Assembly (NCBI RefSeq): GCF_001897285.1
Contig: NZ_MKSM01000138.1
Coordinates: 1-64,000, forward strand
Length of the DNA stretch: 64,000 bases
DNA from: Nitrobacter sp. 62-23
GTDB lineage: Bacteria; Pseudomonadota; Alphaproteobacteria; Rhizobiales; Xanthobacteraceae
Direction of reading: 5' to 3'
The position numbers and the translations under genes were made by a program. How positions within the stretch are numbered: the first letter of the stretch is position 1; the number at the start of each line of letters is the position of its first letter. This document shows, piece after piece, positions 33,401 through 42,683 of the stretch. The notes below the pieces were generated by a model. That model saw only the letters and a list, made by a program, of their open reading frames with translations. It made no database searches and was not told the origin of the DNA.

Positions 33401-33966
33401 GTTTCGGCGGCCTTCAGCCGCAATTCGGCTTCATGGCGTCGTGCATGCAGGCCGGCGACGCCGGCGGCGTCCTCCAGCACGCGACGGCGCTGTTCGGGCT
33501 TGGCCTGGATGATCTCGCCGATCTTGCCCTGATGCACCAGCGCCGGCGAACGCGCGCCGGTGGCGGCGTCGGCGAACAGGATCTGCACGTCGCGGGCGCG
33601 AACGTCGCGGCCGTTGATGCGATAGACCGAGCCTGCCTCGCGCTCGATCCGGCGTGAGATCTCCAGCGTCTCGGAATCGTTGACGGCCGCAGGGGCGGAG
33701 CGATCGGTATTGTCGATCGTCATCACCACTTCAGCGTGGTTGCGCGCCGGGCGGTTGCCCGAGCCTGCGAAGATCACCGCGTCCATGTCGGCGGCGCGCA
33801 GCGACTTGTACGAAGTCTCGCCCATCGCCCAGCGCAGCGCTTCGACCAGGTTGGACTTGCCGCAGCCGTTCGGCCCGACCACGCCGGTGAGACCCGGCTC
33901 GATCACGAAATCGGTGGGCTCGACGAACGACTTGAATCCGTGAAGGCGAAGGCGCGTGAGTTTCAT
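30460..33966 (-). CDS. smc: Chromosome segregation protein SMC
   Basis: Full-length SMC ATPase of 1168 residues from the ATG at 33966 (MKLTRLRLHGFKSF); the frame is open further upstream but only by chance. Walker A GPNGCGKSNL is at residues 32-41. Two very long coiled coils flank a central hinge (roughly 500-650). The C-terminal half-head has the ABC signature LLSGGEQALTAMAL and Walker B PICVLDEVDAPLDD. It condenses and resolves the chromosome with ScpA/ScpB, whose genes are not in this window. The DsbA-like and DUF721 genes upstream have the same orientation. Confidence 0.96.
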   Translation of the reverse strand: MKLTRLRLHGFKSFVEPTDFVIEPGLTGVVGPNGCGKSNLVEALRWAMGETSYKSLRAADMDAVIFAGSGNRPARNHAEVVMTIDNTDRSAPAAVNDSETLEISRRIEREAGSVYRINGRDVRARDVQILFADAATGARSPALVHQGKIGEIIQAKPEQRRRVLEDAAGVAGLHARRHEAELRLKAAETNLTRVEDVIGQLSGQMDGLKKQARQAIRYRDVAAKVRKTEAMLFHLRWLDAQAEVTEAARIHDLNVRELAERTREQAEAARLQAERASELPALREAEARAAAGLQRLTSAREALDREEERAKERAAELDRRLTQLASDIEREQRQSSDADDALRRLEAEDTELKEEIKSRVETRSGVDERAAQAEATLAATEATFAELTRALADLTAKRNQLESNVRTHRDRLARIDQQIADVQRETEALAQQTSGFGDLDALSAAIEGAQQALAQSESLSREREAEHAAARGQLEAARSGVETARGPLQEADKRAQRLETEAKTIAKILNGESKNLWPPIIDGISVDKGYEKAIGAVLGDDLDAPVDQSAPMRWTGATVTTEDPALPGSVESLAVHVQAPPELARRLAQIGVVARERGAELVAHLKTGQRLVSLEGDVWRWDGFVTAAHAPTGAARRLAERARLADIESEIERARAEVAERRQALEAAQQVVAAAAHTVTAAASTESEARNAWRTAQREADAARERHASAEREINRHAARRSALTEAHNRLASDRLEAATAHEAATAALGELPPSLDTETKLGDVRTEIDGHRRLAAQVRAEAQALAREAELADRRLQAISAERNEWQTRKQSAASQIATIEARVTDVKAERAELENAPTLFAEKRSAIISEIEHAEKDRRDAADTLVGAEAAMADTDRRAKISLEALSSAREATARAEERMDGSKRRLEDTEREIRDMLEVEPGVVASLAEVQDGVDLPPLPEIETELEKLRRDRDRLGAVNLRAEEELRGVETQHTSLATERDDLVEAIKKLRTGIQSLNREARERLLNSFETVNTHFKRLFTQLFGGGEAALHLIESDDPLEAGLEIIAKPPGKKPQTLSLLSGGEQALTAMALIFAVFLTNPSPICVLDEVDAPLDDHNVERFCNLLHEMTSSTETRFIIITHNPITMASMNRLFGVTMAERGVSQLVSVDLENAVKILDQNVA

Positions 33967-34307
33967 GGGCACTCTGCTTGCTGGCAAGACGCGAATCAGC
34001 CCGCAGTGACAATACCATAAGCGGTATTGACGCGGCCCCTGAGTCGCACCCCGCGGACACCTGACAATGACGAGGGCGTCGCGTCCCGGCAACCACCGGG
34101 ACCGGCTTTTCCAGAGGCTTTTACGGGAGTTAGGCAGAACATCCGGTCGATCGCGCGGGGGCGCGGCTGCGGAAAAGTTCCGACATCCTCTGCGCCGGTT
34201 TGAATACGGCGTGTCAGCCAAATCCTCTCGCGGCCGCCTCGATTATCGGATCGTCCGCTTTCGCGGACGATGACGCCTCCGGGTAATCACGCCGAAGGAG
34301 CGGTGCT
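33967..34307. other. Intergenic region upstream of smc
   Basis: 341 bp without a gene. A small palindrome CAATACC-ATAAGC-GGTATTG (34011-34030) lies about 45 bp upstream of the smc start and could be an operator or hairpin. Repeat F2 lies at 34248-34277, next to the DsbA-like stop. The rest shows nothing recognisable. Confidence 0.55.
34248..34277. repeat. GGATCGTCCGCTTTCGCGGA repeat F2
   Basis: The second copy of the 30-bp sequence at 17931-17960. Here the inner palindrome TCGTCCGCTTTCGCGGACGA is perfect. Confidence 0.7.
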
Positions 34308-35012
34308 TCAGCCCTTCAACAGCGGGTCGATCTTCTTCTTGAACTCCTCGAACGAGGTCTCGCCCTTCACCATCTCGCCATTGATGAAGAACGTTGGCGT
34401 CGAATTCACCTTCAGAACCTCGTTGGCGTATTTCTGGTCGGCCGCGATCTTGTCGAGCAGGGCCTGATCCTTGAGGCAGGTTTCGACCTCCTGACCGCTA
34501 AGGCCGGCCTGCTTGCCGATCTGCTTGAGCGATTCCGTGGTCTTCGATCCGGTCCATACATCCTGCGACTTGAACAGCGTGTCGATGACGGCGAAGTATT
34601 TTCCCGCGTCGTCCTTGGCGATGCAGCGGGCCAGCATCGAGCCGGCCGCCGCCTTGATGTCGAGCGGGAATTCGCGGAACACGTAGCGGACCTTATTGGT
34701 GTCGATGTATTCCGCCTTGATCTTCGGGAACACGCTTTCGGCAAAGCGCGCGCAGTGCGGGCAGGTCATCGAGGCGTATTCGGTGATGGTGACGGCGGCA
34801 TCCTTGGGACCGAGCGCCATGTCCGGCAGCGAGACCGGTTTGGCGACGTCGGCGGCGGTGACGCTCTGGGCCATGGCCTCACCGATCAGGCGCCACGGCG
34901 AGAGACCTGCGAAGGCGGCGAGTCCGCTCAGCGAGAGGGCGGCGGTGAAGGCGCGGCGCGTGATGATCAAGGGGTTTGCTCCCGAAACGGCGCAAGCGCG
35001 CCTGAAAGACAT
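34308..35012 (-). CDS. DsbA-family thiol:disulfide interchange protein
   Basis: An exported thioredoxin-fold protein of 234 residues from the ATG at 35012. An export signal (ITRRAFTAALSLSGLAAFAG) carries a twin Arg. The active site CPHC is at residues 84-87 (SMTCPHCARF), and the cis-Pro segment is STPTFFINGE. It is of the DsbA/Com1 type: oxidises or shuffles periplasmic disulfides. The signal has an RR pair but not a full Tat consensus, so Sec or Tat export cannot be decided. Confidence 0.88.
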   Translation of the reverse strand: MSFRRACAVSGANPLIITRRAFTAALSLSGLAAFAGLSPWRLIGEAMAQSVTAADVAKPVSLPDMALGPKDAAVTITEYASMTCPHCARFAESVFPKIKAEYIDTNKVRYVFREFPLDIKAAAGSMLARCIAKDDAGKYFAVIDTLFKSQDVWTGSKTTESLKQIGKQAGLSGQEVETCLKDQALLDKIAADQKYANEVLKVNSTPTFFINGEMVKGETSFEEFKKKIDPLLKG

Positions 35013-35079
35013 TTGTTCGCTAGCTTGAAACCACAATTGTGGCAATGGCGCGCTGTCGGAAGCCTATTCCATGGTCGCG

Positions 35080-35562
35080 TCAATTTCGCTTGATCGAGGC
35101 ACCGAGCCGCGCCAGCGCCGCGCGCAGGCCGTCATCTTCGATCGATGACAGCGTCCCGGCGACACTGGCGACCTCCGCCTCGTCCGGCGGTCGGGCGGCC
35201 TTTCGCTGCCGGGTCTTGCGCGACAGCGGCGCCTGCCGCAAAGCGAGCCGGCCAACCGCGTTCCAGCCGAAGAAGCGATTCACCCGTTGCAGGATGATGT
35301 CGGAGGCGTGCTGGATTTCCAGCGCCGCCGGGCCTTCGACCCGCAGCACGAGCGTCGCCGGTCGCTCGGGTTGTCCTTCGACGGGGCGGGGCCACTGGAT
35401 TTTCATCGGCTCGGAATGCGCGGCGATCTCGGGTCCCGCGATCTCCGCCCAGCGCGTCACCAGTTCGCGCGTTGCAAATCCCTGCCGCGCATAGGCGTCG
35501 GAAAAGACATCGCCGAGCAGCGCGGACAACGGCTTGGCCGAAATCGGGCCGGGCTTGGACAT
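35080..35562 (-). CDS. DUF721 (DciA-like) protein
   Basis: A 160-residue DUF721 protein from the ATG at 35562 (MSKPGPISAKPLSALLGDVF). The conserved block is VTRWAEIAGPEIAAHSEPMK, then LVLRVEGPAALEIQHASDIILQRVN. DUF721 includes DciA, the ancestral loader of the replicative helicase DnaB; whether this alphaproteobacterial form does that job is an inference. It precedes the DsbA-like gene in the same direction, a conserved pair in this group beside mutY. Confidence 0.75.
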   Translation of the reverse strand: MSKPGPISAKPLSALLGDVFSDAYARQGFATRELVTRWAEIAGPEIAAHSEPMKIQWPRPVEGQPERPATLVLRVEGPAALEIQHASDIILQRVNRFFGWNAVGRLALRQAPLSRKTRQRKAARPPDEAEVASVAGTLSSIEDDGLRAALARLGASIKRN

Positions 35563-35613
35563 CCGCGCCTTATAGCATGTCGGCATCTGGTTGGGGATGC
35601 GGTTCAAAATATG

Positions 35614-35705
35614 CCGTCATGGCTAGGCTTGTTCCGGCCATCCACGCCTTGCCGCTCCAGAATGAATAAAGGCGTGGATGGCCGGACCAAGCGCGGGCAT
35701 GACAT
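35614..35705. repeat. Family D double palindrome
   Basis: GTCATGGCTAGGCTTGTTCCGGCCAT...GCC followed by an inverted form GGCGTGGATGGCCGGACCAAG...GGGCATGAC. The two arms are complementary over about 25 bp. It is the full-length version of the short palindromes at 3670 and 22611, placed between the divergent DUF721 and mutY genes. Confidence 0.7.
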
Positions 35706-35739
35706 GGAGAGGATTTCGTCGAACGTCTAGAGTCTATAC

Positions 35740-36900
35740 ATGGCGCTGTCCGTGGAAAACAATGAGCGAAGGAGCCGGTCCGCGCGGCTGCTTGCCTGGT
35801 ACGACCGGAACCGCCGCCGCCTGCCGTGGCGTGCGCTGCCGGGCGAGGCCGCAGACCCTTATCGGGTCTGGCTGTCGGAGATTATGCTGCAGCAGACCAC
35901 GGTGAAGGCGGTCGGGCCCTATTTCGAAAAGTTCCTGGCGCGCTGGCCGGACATTGATGCGATGGCGAACGCATCGCTCGACGATGTTTTACGGATGTGG
36001 GCCGGGCTCGGCTATTACTCGCGCGCGCGCAATCTCCATGCCTGCGCCGTGGCGGTGCGGCGCGATCACGGCGGCGCATTTCCCGATACGGAAGAGGGCT
36101 TGCGCGCGCTGCCGGGGATCGGCCCCTACACGGCGGCGGCGATCGCCGCGATCGCGTTCGGCTGCCGCACCATGCCGGTGGACGGCAACATCGAGCGCGT
36201 GGTGTCGCGGCTGTTCGCGGTGGATGAGCCGCTTCCGAAGGCGAAGCCGCGCATCCGGGAGCTTGCGGCGACGCTGCTCGGCGAGACCCGCTCCGGCGAT
36301 TCCGCGCAGGCGCTGATGGATCTCGGCGCCGCCATCTGCACGCCGAAGAAGCCGGCCTGCGCGCTGTGTCCGCTGGGCGATGATTGTGTCGCGCGACTGC
36401 GCGGCGACCAGGAGACCTTTCCGCGCAAGACGCCGAAGAAGGCGGGCGAGTTGCGGCGCGGCGCGGCTTTCGTGGTGAGGCGCGGCGCTGACCTGCTGGT
36501 CCGGACGCGGCCGGCGAAAGGGCTGCTCGGTGGCATGACGGAAGTGCCGACATCGGACTGGCTCGCCGCGCAGGACGATGCGACCGCACGGAAGCAGGCG
36601 CCGTCAATCGGCGGCGCGTGCTGGCGGCGCAAGGCCGGCACCGTGACGCATGTCTTCACGCATTTCCCGCTGGAGCTTGCGGTTTACACCGCGACCGCCG
36701 CCGCGCGTACCCGCGCGCCCGATGGCATGCGCTGGACGCCGATCGCAACGCTGCAGGATGAAGCCTTGCCGAACCTGATGCGCAAGGTCATCGCGCACGG
36801 GTTAGGGCATGATCCTGACCCCAAGGGCCGCGCCAGCGCAAAGCGGGAACCGGTTTTCGGACAAGATCATACTCAATCCAAAGTGCGCGAAAAAATCTGA
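35740..36900 (+). CDS. mutY: A/G-specific adenine DNA glycosylase
   Basis: MutY (386 aa) removes adenine paired with 8-oxoguanine. Glu47 is in LSEIMLQQTTV; HhH is LPGIGPYTAAAIAAIAFG; the catalytic Asp is in PVDGNIERV. The [4Fe-4S] motif is C-X6-C-X2-C-X5-C (CTPKKPACALCPLGDDC), and a C-terminal NUDT1-like domain follows. The last roughly 30 residues (from HDPDPKGRASAKREPVF) are encoded by a family B palindrome, so the natural end was probably near LGHD and the tail is repeat-derived. Confidence 0.94.
   Translation: MALSVENNERRSRSARLLAWYDRNRRRLPWRALPGEAADPYRVWLSEIMLQQTTVKAVGPYFEKFLARWPDIDAMANASLDDVLRMWAGLGYYSRARNLHACAVAVRRDHGGAFPDTEEGLRALPGIGPYTAAAIAAIAFGCRTMPVDGNIERVVSRLFAVDEPLPKAKPRIRELAATLLGETRSGDSAQALMDLGAAICTPKKPACALCPLGDDCVARLRGDQETFPRKTPKKAGELRRGAAFVVRRGADLLVRTRPAKGLLGGMTEVPTSDWLAAQDDATARKQAPSIGGACWRRKAGTVTHVFTHFPLELAVYTATAAARTRAPDGMRWTPIATLQDEALPNLMRKVIAHGLGHDPDPKGRASAKREPVFGQDHTQSKVREKI
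36807..36871. repeat. GATCATGC palindrome (family B) inside mutY end
   Basis: GCATGATC ... AAAGCGGGAACCGGTTTTCGGA ... GATCAT, the same type as at 1113-1159. It lies wholly inside the mutY reading frame. Confidence 0.7.
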
Positions 36901-36931
36901 CGTCGTCGCCGTGTCGTCGCGCCGCGCAAGC

Positions 36932-36964
36932 AAAAGGCCCTCCGGCGTGCGCCGAAGGGCCTTG
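36932..36964 (-). terminator. Terminator of the GST gene
   Basis: Read leftward, the stem AAGGCCCT/AGGGCCTT with inner CGGCG/CGCCG pairing is followed by TTTTG. It is placed 21 bp past the GST stop and may also stop mutY transcription. Confidence 0.8.
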
Positions 36965-36984
36965 TTGCCGAAGATGACAGGAGG

Positions 36985-37671
36985 TCAGGCTACCTTGGTC
37001 GTCATGTGGCGGTACAGGAAGCCCTTGGCTTCGTCGTCGTTCTCGGTCTTGAAGGTGAACTTGTCCTTCAGCGCGATTGCCCTGGCCGCGGCCGGCCGCG
37101 CCGAGATCTCGTCGAGCAGCCGCTTGAAGTTCGGATATTTGGCGACCGCGCTCTCGCCGATCACGCGAGGCGCCATGCGCGCCCAACCCCAGAACGCCAT
37201 GTCGGCGATGGTGTAGGTGTCGCCGACCATGTAGCGGCTGTTGGCGAGATGATCGTCGAGAACCTTGTAGTGACGATGCGCCTCGAACAGATAGCGGTTG
37301 ACCGCGTAGTCCATGCCTTTTGGCGCATAGTCCTTGAAATGGATGGCCTGCCCGCCATAGGGCCCGAGGCCGCTCGCGATGAACATCAGCCACGACAAGA
37401 GTTGCGCGCGATTGGCGGGTGTATCGGCCGGCATGAACTTGCCGGTCTTTTCGCCGAGATAAAGCAGGATGGCATTGCTGTCGAATACAAACACGCCGTC
37501 GTCATCGATCGCCGGCACCTTGCCGTTCGGGTTCACCTTCAGGAATTCCGGCTTGAACTGGTCGCCCTTGCGGGTGTCGATCGGCACCAATTCGAAGGGC
37601 AGGCCGGTTTCTTCCAGAAACAGCGCGACCTTGTTCGGGTTCGGCGCGCCGTTGAAATAGAACTTGATCAT
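36985..37671 (-). CDS. Glutathione S-transferase
   Basis: A 228-residue GST from the ATG at 37671. The thioredoxin-like N-terminal domain begins IKFYFNGAPNPNKVALFLEE and has the glutathione-site NPNGKVPAIDDDGVFVFDSNAIL (E/DS motif). The all-helical C-terminal domain follows, with the N-capping DTYTIADMAFWGW. It resembles YfcG/Ure2p-type GSTs, which often have disulfide-reductase activity; the substrate is unknown. A strong terminator follows. Confidence 0.9.
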   Translation of the reverse strand: MIKFYFNGAPNPNKVALFLEETGLPFELVPIDTRKGDQFKPEFLKVNPNGKVPAIDDDGVFVFDSNAILLYLGEKTGKFMPADTPANRAQLLSWLMFIASGLGPYGGQAIHFKDYAPKGMDYAVNRYLFEAHRHYKVLDDHLANSRYMVGDTYTIADMAFWGWARMAPRVIGESAVAKYPNFKRLLDEISARPAAARAIALKDKFTFKTENDDEAKGFLYRHMTTKVA

Positions 37672-37857
37672 CGAAAACTCCACTGTCGGTGTGCTTGGGG
37701 ATGGCTGGGTTTGAACTGGAGCGCGCGGGAGAGGGAGGATGCCCGCGGACGGCCATTTCATGCGTGGATTTTCAGACCAATGCAACCGACGCGTTTCGTG
37801 ATCCGCTGTGCGTTGGCTGCACAGCTTTCCGTCGACAGGTGGATGCGACGGACCGTC

Positions 37858-39007
<1,150 letters not shown>

Positions 39008-39069
39008 AGGCGACGCTGTCGGCGACGCGGGACCAAACAACCGACTGGCGCTACAATGACCTGCCAAAG

Positions 39070-39084
39070 TAAAAATCGACTTAA
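39070..39084 (-). promoter_or_regulatory. Possible CtrA site upstream of ccrM
   Basis: Read leftward, TTAA-GTCGATT-TTTA matches the CtrA consensus TTAA-N7-TTAA at 7 of 8 positions, about 82-96 bp before ccrM. CtrA activates ccrM in Caulobacter. The match is short, so chance is possible. Confidence 0.35.
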
Positions 39085-39368
39085 TCGCGGATGCCTTTCG
39101 TTGATTGCAGATACGTTTTTGCTACGCGGCGCGCAGAGCTTCGCAATGTGGTGCGCAGAATCGCGATCGCTTTCGCATCATGCGTGCGTTGCGGCCACAG
39201 CCTTCGTCGTCAATGCGATCGGACTGAAGCGACGGGAAGCAGAATCGGTGGAGGCGGCGCCACGGGGGTTTTTCGCGACGCCGCGCGATCATGCGCGAAT
39301 GCCGCGGTCCGGACATTCGTTTTCGATGTTCCGATAGATCGGTCGGGCGAACGTCCCGACCTGAACCG

Positions 39369-39433
39369 CACTGGTGTCCCGATTCAGAAGTTCGCTTGAC
39401 GGATTCGATTGGGCAACTGAACCACCGCACTAG
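39369..39433. repeat. Decayed palindrome A6 (A4 type)
   Basis: Left arm ATTCAGAAGTTCGCTTGACGGATTCGATTG is near-identical to element A4; the right arm is shortened (ACTGAACCACCGCACTAG), missing about 12 bases of the inner arm. It keeps CTAG at its right end. Confidence 0.75.
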
Positions 39434-39531
39434 GCAATTATTGCCGGGCAGGCTATTGATTAACGAAGGGGAAATTTTACGTTGGCGTCGCCGGTCGCGG
39501 TGATGTCGCGGTCGAGACGAGGACGGACGCC

Positions 39532-40455
39532 ATGCGTGATGACGATTTTCGCCGCAGCGACAACATCGACGACCGTCGCGATGGCGGCGGGGGATTTGGT
39601 GGAGGCGGTGGTTTCGGCCGGCGCGGCGGCCTCGGCATCGGCACGGTTCTGATCCTCGGCCTGGTCGGCTATGCCTTCGGCATCGACCCGCGCATCCTGA
39701 TCGGAGGCGCGGAAATCCTGACCGGCGGCGGCTCGGCGCCGAGCTATCAGACCGACAGCTCCTCGTCGAAGGGCAAGACCGGCGCGCCGACCGACGAAAT
39801 GGGCAGCATGATCTCCGGCGTGCTCGGCGAAATTGACGATCGCTGGGACGAAATCTTCAGGGCCAGCGGACAGAGCTATTCGGGGCCGCGCATCGTGCTG
39901 TTCCGGGGCGCCACCAATGGCGGCCGCTGTGGCATGGCGCAGTCCGCGATGGGGCCGTTCTATTGCCCGCCGGACAAACAGATATTCCTCGACACCAGTT
40001 TCTTCAAACAGGTGGAAACGCGCTTCCATGGCTGTTCGGGCAGCGCCTGCAGGTTCACCGCGGCCTACATCATTGCGCACGAGGCCGGGCATCATATCCA
40101 GAACCTGCTCGGCATCCTGCCGAAGGTGACGCGGTTGCAGCAGCAGGCCGGCAGCAAGGCCGAGGCGAACGCGCTGCAGGTCAAGGTCGAGCTGCAGGCG
40201 GACTGCCTCTCCGGCGTTTGGGTCAACCGCGAGGAGAGGAAGCGTCCGGGCTTCCTCGAAGCCGGCGATATCGACGCCGCGCTGACCACGGCGTCGGCGA
40301 TCGGCGACGATACGTTGCAGCGGCAGGCGACCGGCCGCGTGGTGCCGGATTCATTCACGCACGGCTCGGCGGCGCAGCGCAAGCGCTGGTTCATGATCGG
40401 CTATCAGCAGGGCAGCGTGCAGGCTTGCAACACCTTCGCTGCGGATAGTTTGTAA
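39532..40455 (+). CDS. Neutral zinc metallopeptidase (YpfJ / KPN_02809 family)
   Basis: A 307-residue YpfJ-type predicted peptidase. A Gly-rich N-terminus is followed by one membrane segment (LGIGTVLILGLVGYAFG, near residues 36-52), then the family block GMAQSAMGPFYCPPDKQIFLDTSFF (split by a few variable positions), and the zinc motif HEAGHH at residues 183-188 with the later acidic ligand region ELQADCLSGVW. It probably sits in the membrane with the catalytic domain outside. Substrate unknown. It is followed by repeats and then moaB. Confidence 0.88.
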   Translation: MRDDDFRRSDNIDDRRDGGGGFGGGGGFGRRGGLGIGTVLILGLVGYAFGIDPRILIGGAEILTGGGSAPSYQTDSSSSKGKTGAPTDEMGSMISGVLGEIDDRWDEIFRASGQSYSGPRIVLFRGATNGGRCGMAQSAMGPFYCPPDKQIFLDTSFFKQVETRFHGCSGSACRFTAAYIIAHEAGHHIQNLLGILPKVTRLQQQAGSKAEANALQVKVELQADCLSGVWVNREERKRPGFLEAGDIDAALTTASAIGDDTLQRQATGRVVPDSFTHGSAAQRKRWFMIGYQQGSVQACNTFAADSL

Positions 40456-40605
40456 TGTTGCGTGCTCCGGACGCGATGCAATACCAGAGTATTGCTTCGC
40501 AGAGCCGGAGCCGTTGCGAGCGATCAGATCCTTAACGATCCCGGCTCTGCGGTGCACCGTCGACGAGACGTTGCACCGCGTCCAGGACACGGGGAATTAA
40601 GTGCC

Positions 40606-41169
40606 ATGCCGTCCATCGACGAGACAAAAGCCTTCGTTCCGCTCAACATCGCGGTGCTGACGGTATCCGATACGCGCTCGCTCGCTGATGATAAATCAGG
40701 CACGACGCTGGCGGAGCGGTTAACCGCCGCCGGTCACAAGCTCGGCGCGCGCGAGATCGTCACCGACGACGTCGAGGCGATCCGCGCCGTCATCAAAAGA
40801 TGGATCGCCGACGCGGGCATCGATGTCGTCATCACCACGGGCGGGACCGGGTTCACCGGGCGTGACGTCACCCCCGAGGCCGTCGAGCCGCTGTTCGAGA
40901 AGCGGATGGACGGTTTCTCGGTCGCCTTCCACATGATGAGTCACGCCAAGATCGGCACCTCGACGATCCAGAGCCGCGCTACCGCCGGCACCGCGGGCTC
41001 GACCCTCGTCTTCTGTCTGCCCGGCTCTCCGGGCGCCTGTCGCGACGGCTGGGACGGCATCCTGGCGCCGCAGCTCGATTACCGCACCCGTCCCTGCAAT
41101 TTCGTCGAGATCATGCCGAGGCTCGATGAACATCTGCGCCGGCCGAAGGCCAGGGGCGCCTCGGTCTGA
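40606..41169 (+). CDS. moaB: Molybdenum cofactor biosynthesis protein B
   Basis: A 187-residue MoaB/Mog-fold protein. It starts at the ATG at 40606 (MPSIDETKAFVPLNIAVLTV); the frame extends upstream only through a repeat. Molybdopterin-binding motifs are TTGGTGFTGRDVTPEA and the later TLVFCLPGSPGAC. It acts in molybdopterin adenylylation or an equivalent step. It stands apart from other moa genes here. Confidence 0.92.
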   Translation: MPSIDETKAFVPLNIAVLTVSDTRSLADDKSGTTLAERLTAAGHKLGAREIVTDDVEAIRAVIKRWIADAGIDVVITTGGTGFTGRDVTPEAVEPLFEKRMDGFSVAFHMMSHAKIGTSTIQSRATAGTAGSTLVFCLPGSPGACRDGWDGILAPQLDYRTRPCNFVEIMPRLDEHLRRPKARGASV

Positions 41170-41204
41170 CGGCGCGCCACGGCCGGGGGACACGTTGAGA
41201 TTTT

Positions 41205-41219
41205 GTTCTTGATTTGTTC
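41205..41219 (+). promoter_or_regulatory. SOS box (alphaproteobacterial LexA site)
   Basis: GTTC-TTGATTT-GTTC is a perfect GTTC-N7-GTTC direct repeat, the LexA operator type of alphaproteobacteria. It overlaps a promoter (-35 TTGATT at 41209, 16-bp spacer, -10 TATTGT at 41231) and lies 24 bp before the ATG of the radical SAM gene. Confidence 0.7.
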
Positions 41220-41242
41220 TAATTGCATGTTATTGTCCATGC

Positions 41243-42409
41243 ATGAGCAGAGCGTCTTCTCTCGCCCGCAGGCGTCCACCGGTCACGTCGTCTCCCGGGC
41301 CGGCAGACGCCGCCCCTTCTTCCTTCGTCGAGCTTGAGGTCGCGATCGATCGCGAGCGGAGGAGGGGGCGCGGCGCGCAGTCCAATGCCAGCGGCCGATA
41401 TGAGATCGAAGCGCGCACCGCCTTCGACGACGGCTGGCGGAGCCTCGACGAACTGCCGCCATTCAAGACCACGGTCGCGATCGACACCGCGCGAAAAGTC
41501 ATTACCCGTAACGACTCGCCCGACATCAGCTTCGACCGCTCGATCAACCCCTATCGGGGTTGCGAGCACGGTTGCGTCTATTGTTTTGCGCGGCCGACCC
41601 ACGCCTATCTCGGCCTGTCGCCGGGGCTGGATTTCGAATCGAAGCTGTATGCGAAGCCGGACGCCTCCGCCTTGCTGGAGAAGGAACTGGCAGCCGACGG
41701 CTACGAGCCGAAAATGATCGCGATCGGGACCAATACCGATCCCTACCAGCCGATCGAACGCGACCGGAAGATCATGCGCGGCATTCTCGAAGTGTTGGAG
41801 CGTGCGGCGCATCCGGTCGGCATCGTGACGAAATCGGCGCTGGTGACGCGGGACATCGACATCCTGTCACGCATGGCGAAGCGCAATCTCGTCAAGGTCG
41901 CGATTTCGGTGACCTCACTCGATCCCAGGCTGGCGCGCACGATGGAGCCGCGCGCATCGACGCCGATGAGGCGGCTGGAGGCGCTGCGAATGCTGTCGGA
42001 GGCCGGCATTCCGACCACGGTGATGGTGGCTCCCGTGATTCCGGCGCTGAACGACTGCGAGATCGAGCGGATTCTCGATGCTGCGGCCCATGCCGGCGTC
42101 AGGGAGGCGAACTATGTGCTGCTGCGCCTGCCGCTAGAGGTGCGCGACCTGTTCCGCGAATGGCTGATGGCGAACTACCCCGATCGCTATCGCCATGTCT
42201 TCACGCTGATCCGCGACATGCGCAACGGCCGCGACTATGATTCGCAGTGGGGCACGCGGATGAAGGGCGCCGGGCCGATGGCCTGGATGATCGGCCGCCG
42301 CTTCGAGGTCGCCTGTGAAAAACTTGGCCTCAACAAAAAGCGTTCAAAACTGACGACGGAGCATTTTGCGAAGCCCGAACGCAGTGGACAGCAGTTGAGC
42401 CTGTTTTAG
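41243..42409 (+). CDS. PA0069-family radical SAM protein
   Basis: A 388-residue radical SAM protein of the PA0069 / spore-photoproduct-lyase-like group. The cluster motif is C107-EHG-C-VY-C114 in [21 protein letters not shown]. The N-terminal 60 residues are basic and low in complexity; the C-terminus ends GQQLSLF. The substrate is unknown for the family. A perfect SOS box in its promoter suggests induction by DNA damage and fits a DNA repair role, but that is an inference. No partner gene is in the operon. Confidence 0.88.
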   Translation: MSRASSLARRRPPVTSSPGPADAAPSSFVELEVAIDRERRRGRGAQSNASGRYEIEARTAFDDGWRSLDELPPFKTTVAIDTARKVITRNDSPDISFDRSINPYRGCEHGCVYCFARPTHAYLGLSPGLDFESKLYAKPDASALLEKELAADGYEPKMIAIGTNTDPYQPIERDRKIMRGILEVLERAAHPVGIVTKSALVTRDIDILSRMAKRNLVKVAISVTSLDPRLARTMEPRASTPMRRLEALRMLSEAGIPTTVMVAPVIPALNDCEIERILDAAAHAGVREANYVLLRLPLEVRDLFREWLMANYPDRYRHVFTLIRDMRNGRDYDSQWGTRMKGAGPMAWMIGRRFEVACEKLGLNKKRSKLTTEHFAKPERSGQQLSLF

Positions 42410-42462
42410 AGTCTTCCTGCGTCTGATGGAAGTATCATCGTCATGTCCGGACTTGATCCGGG

Positions 42463-42520
42463 CATCACCCTCGCCCCATCCCCTCCGCAAGCGGGGAGAA
42501 ATAGAGGGAGGGGGATGGAT
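42463..42520. repeat. CCCTCCCC-type repeat E5
   Basis: CATCACCCTCGCCCCATCCCC...GGGGAGAAATAGAGGGAGGGGGAT, an imperfect palindrome of the same type as the elements at 26062 and 55681, in the gap before rnhB. Confidence 0.55.
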
Positions 42521-42683
42521 TGCCGGGCTCCTGGGCAAGCGAAAGCGATGCTGTTCTTCGCACATGCTGGTGGAAGCGACGCCGTTCTTCAAACGGCTAT
42601 GTCCGGCAATGAGGCGCCGGAATAACGGGCATGGCGTCCGGTTCCTGGTTGCGCCGGCGGGTTGGTTTTCGCACCATCCACGT

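Noticed and set aside
31936-33657. A 573-residue rightward frame opposite smc
   Set aside because: smc on the other strand is complete with both Walker motifs and coiled coils; the antisense frame is a codon-bias artefact.
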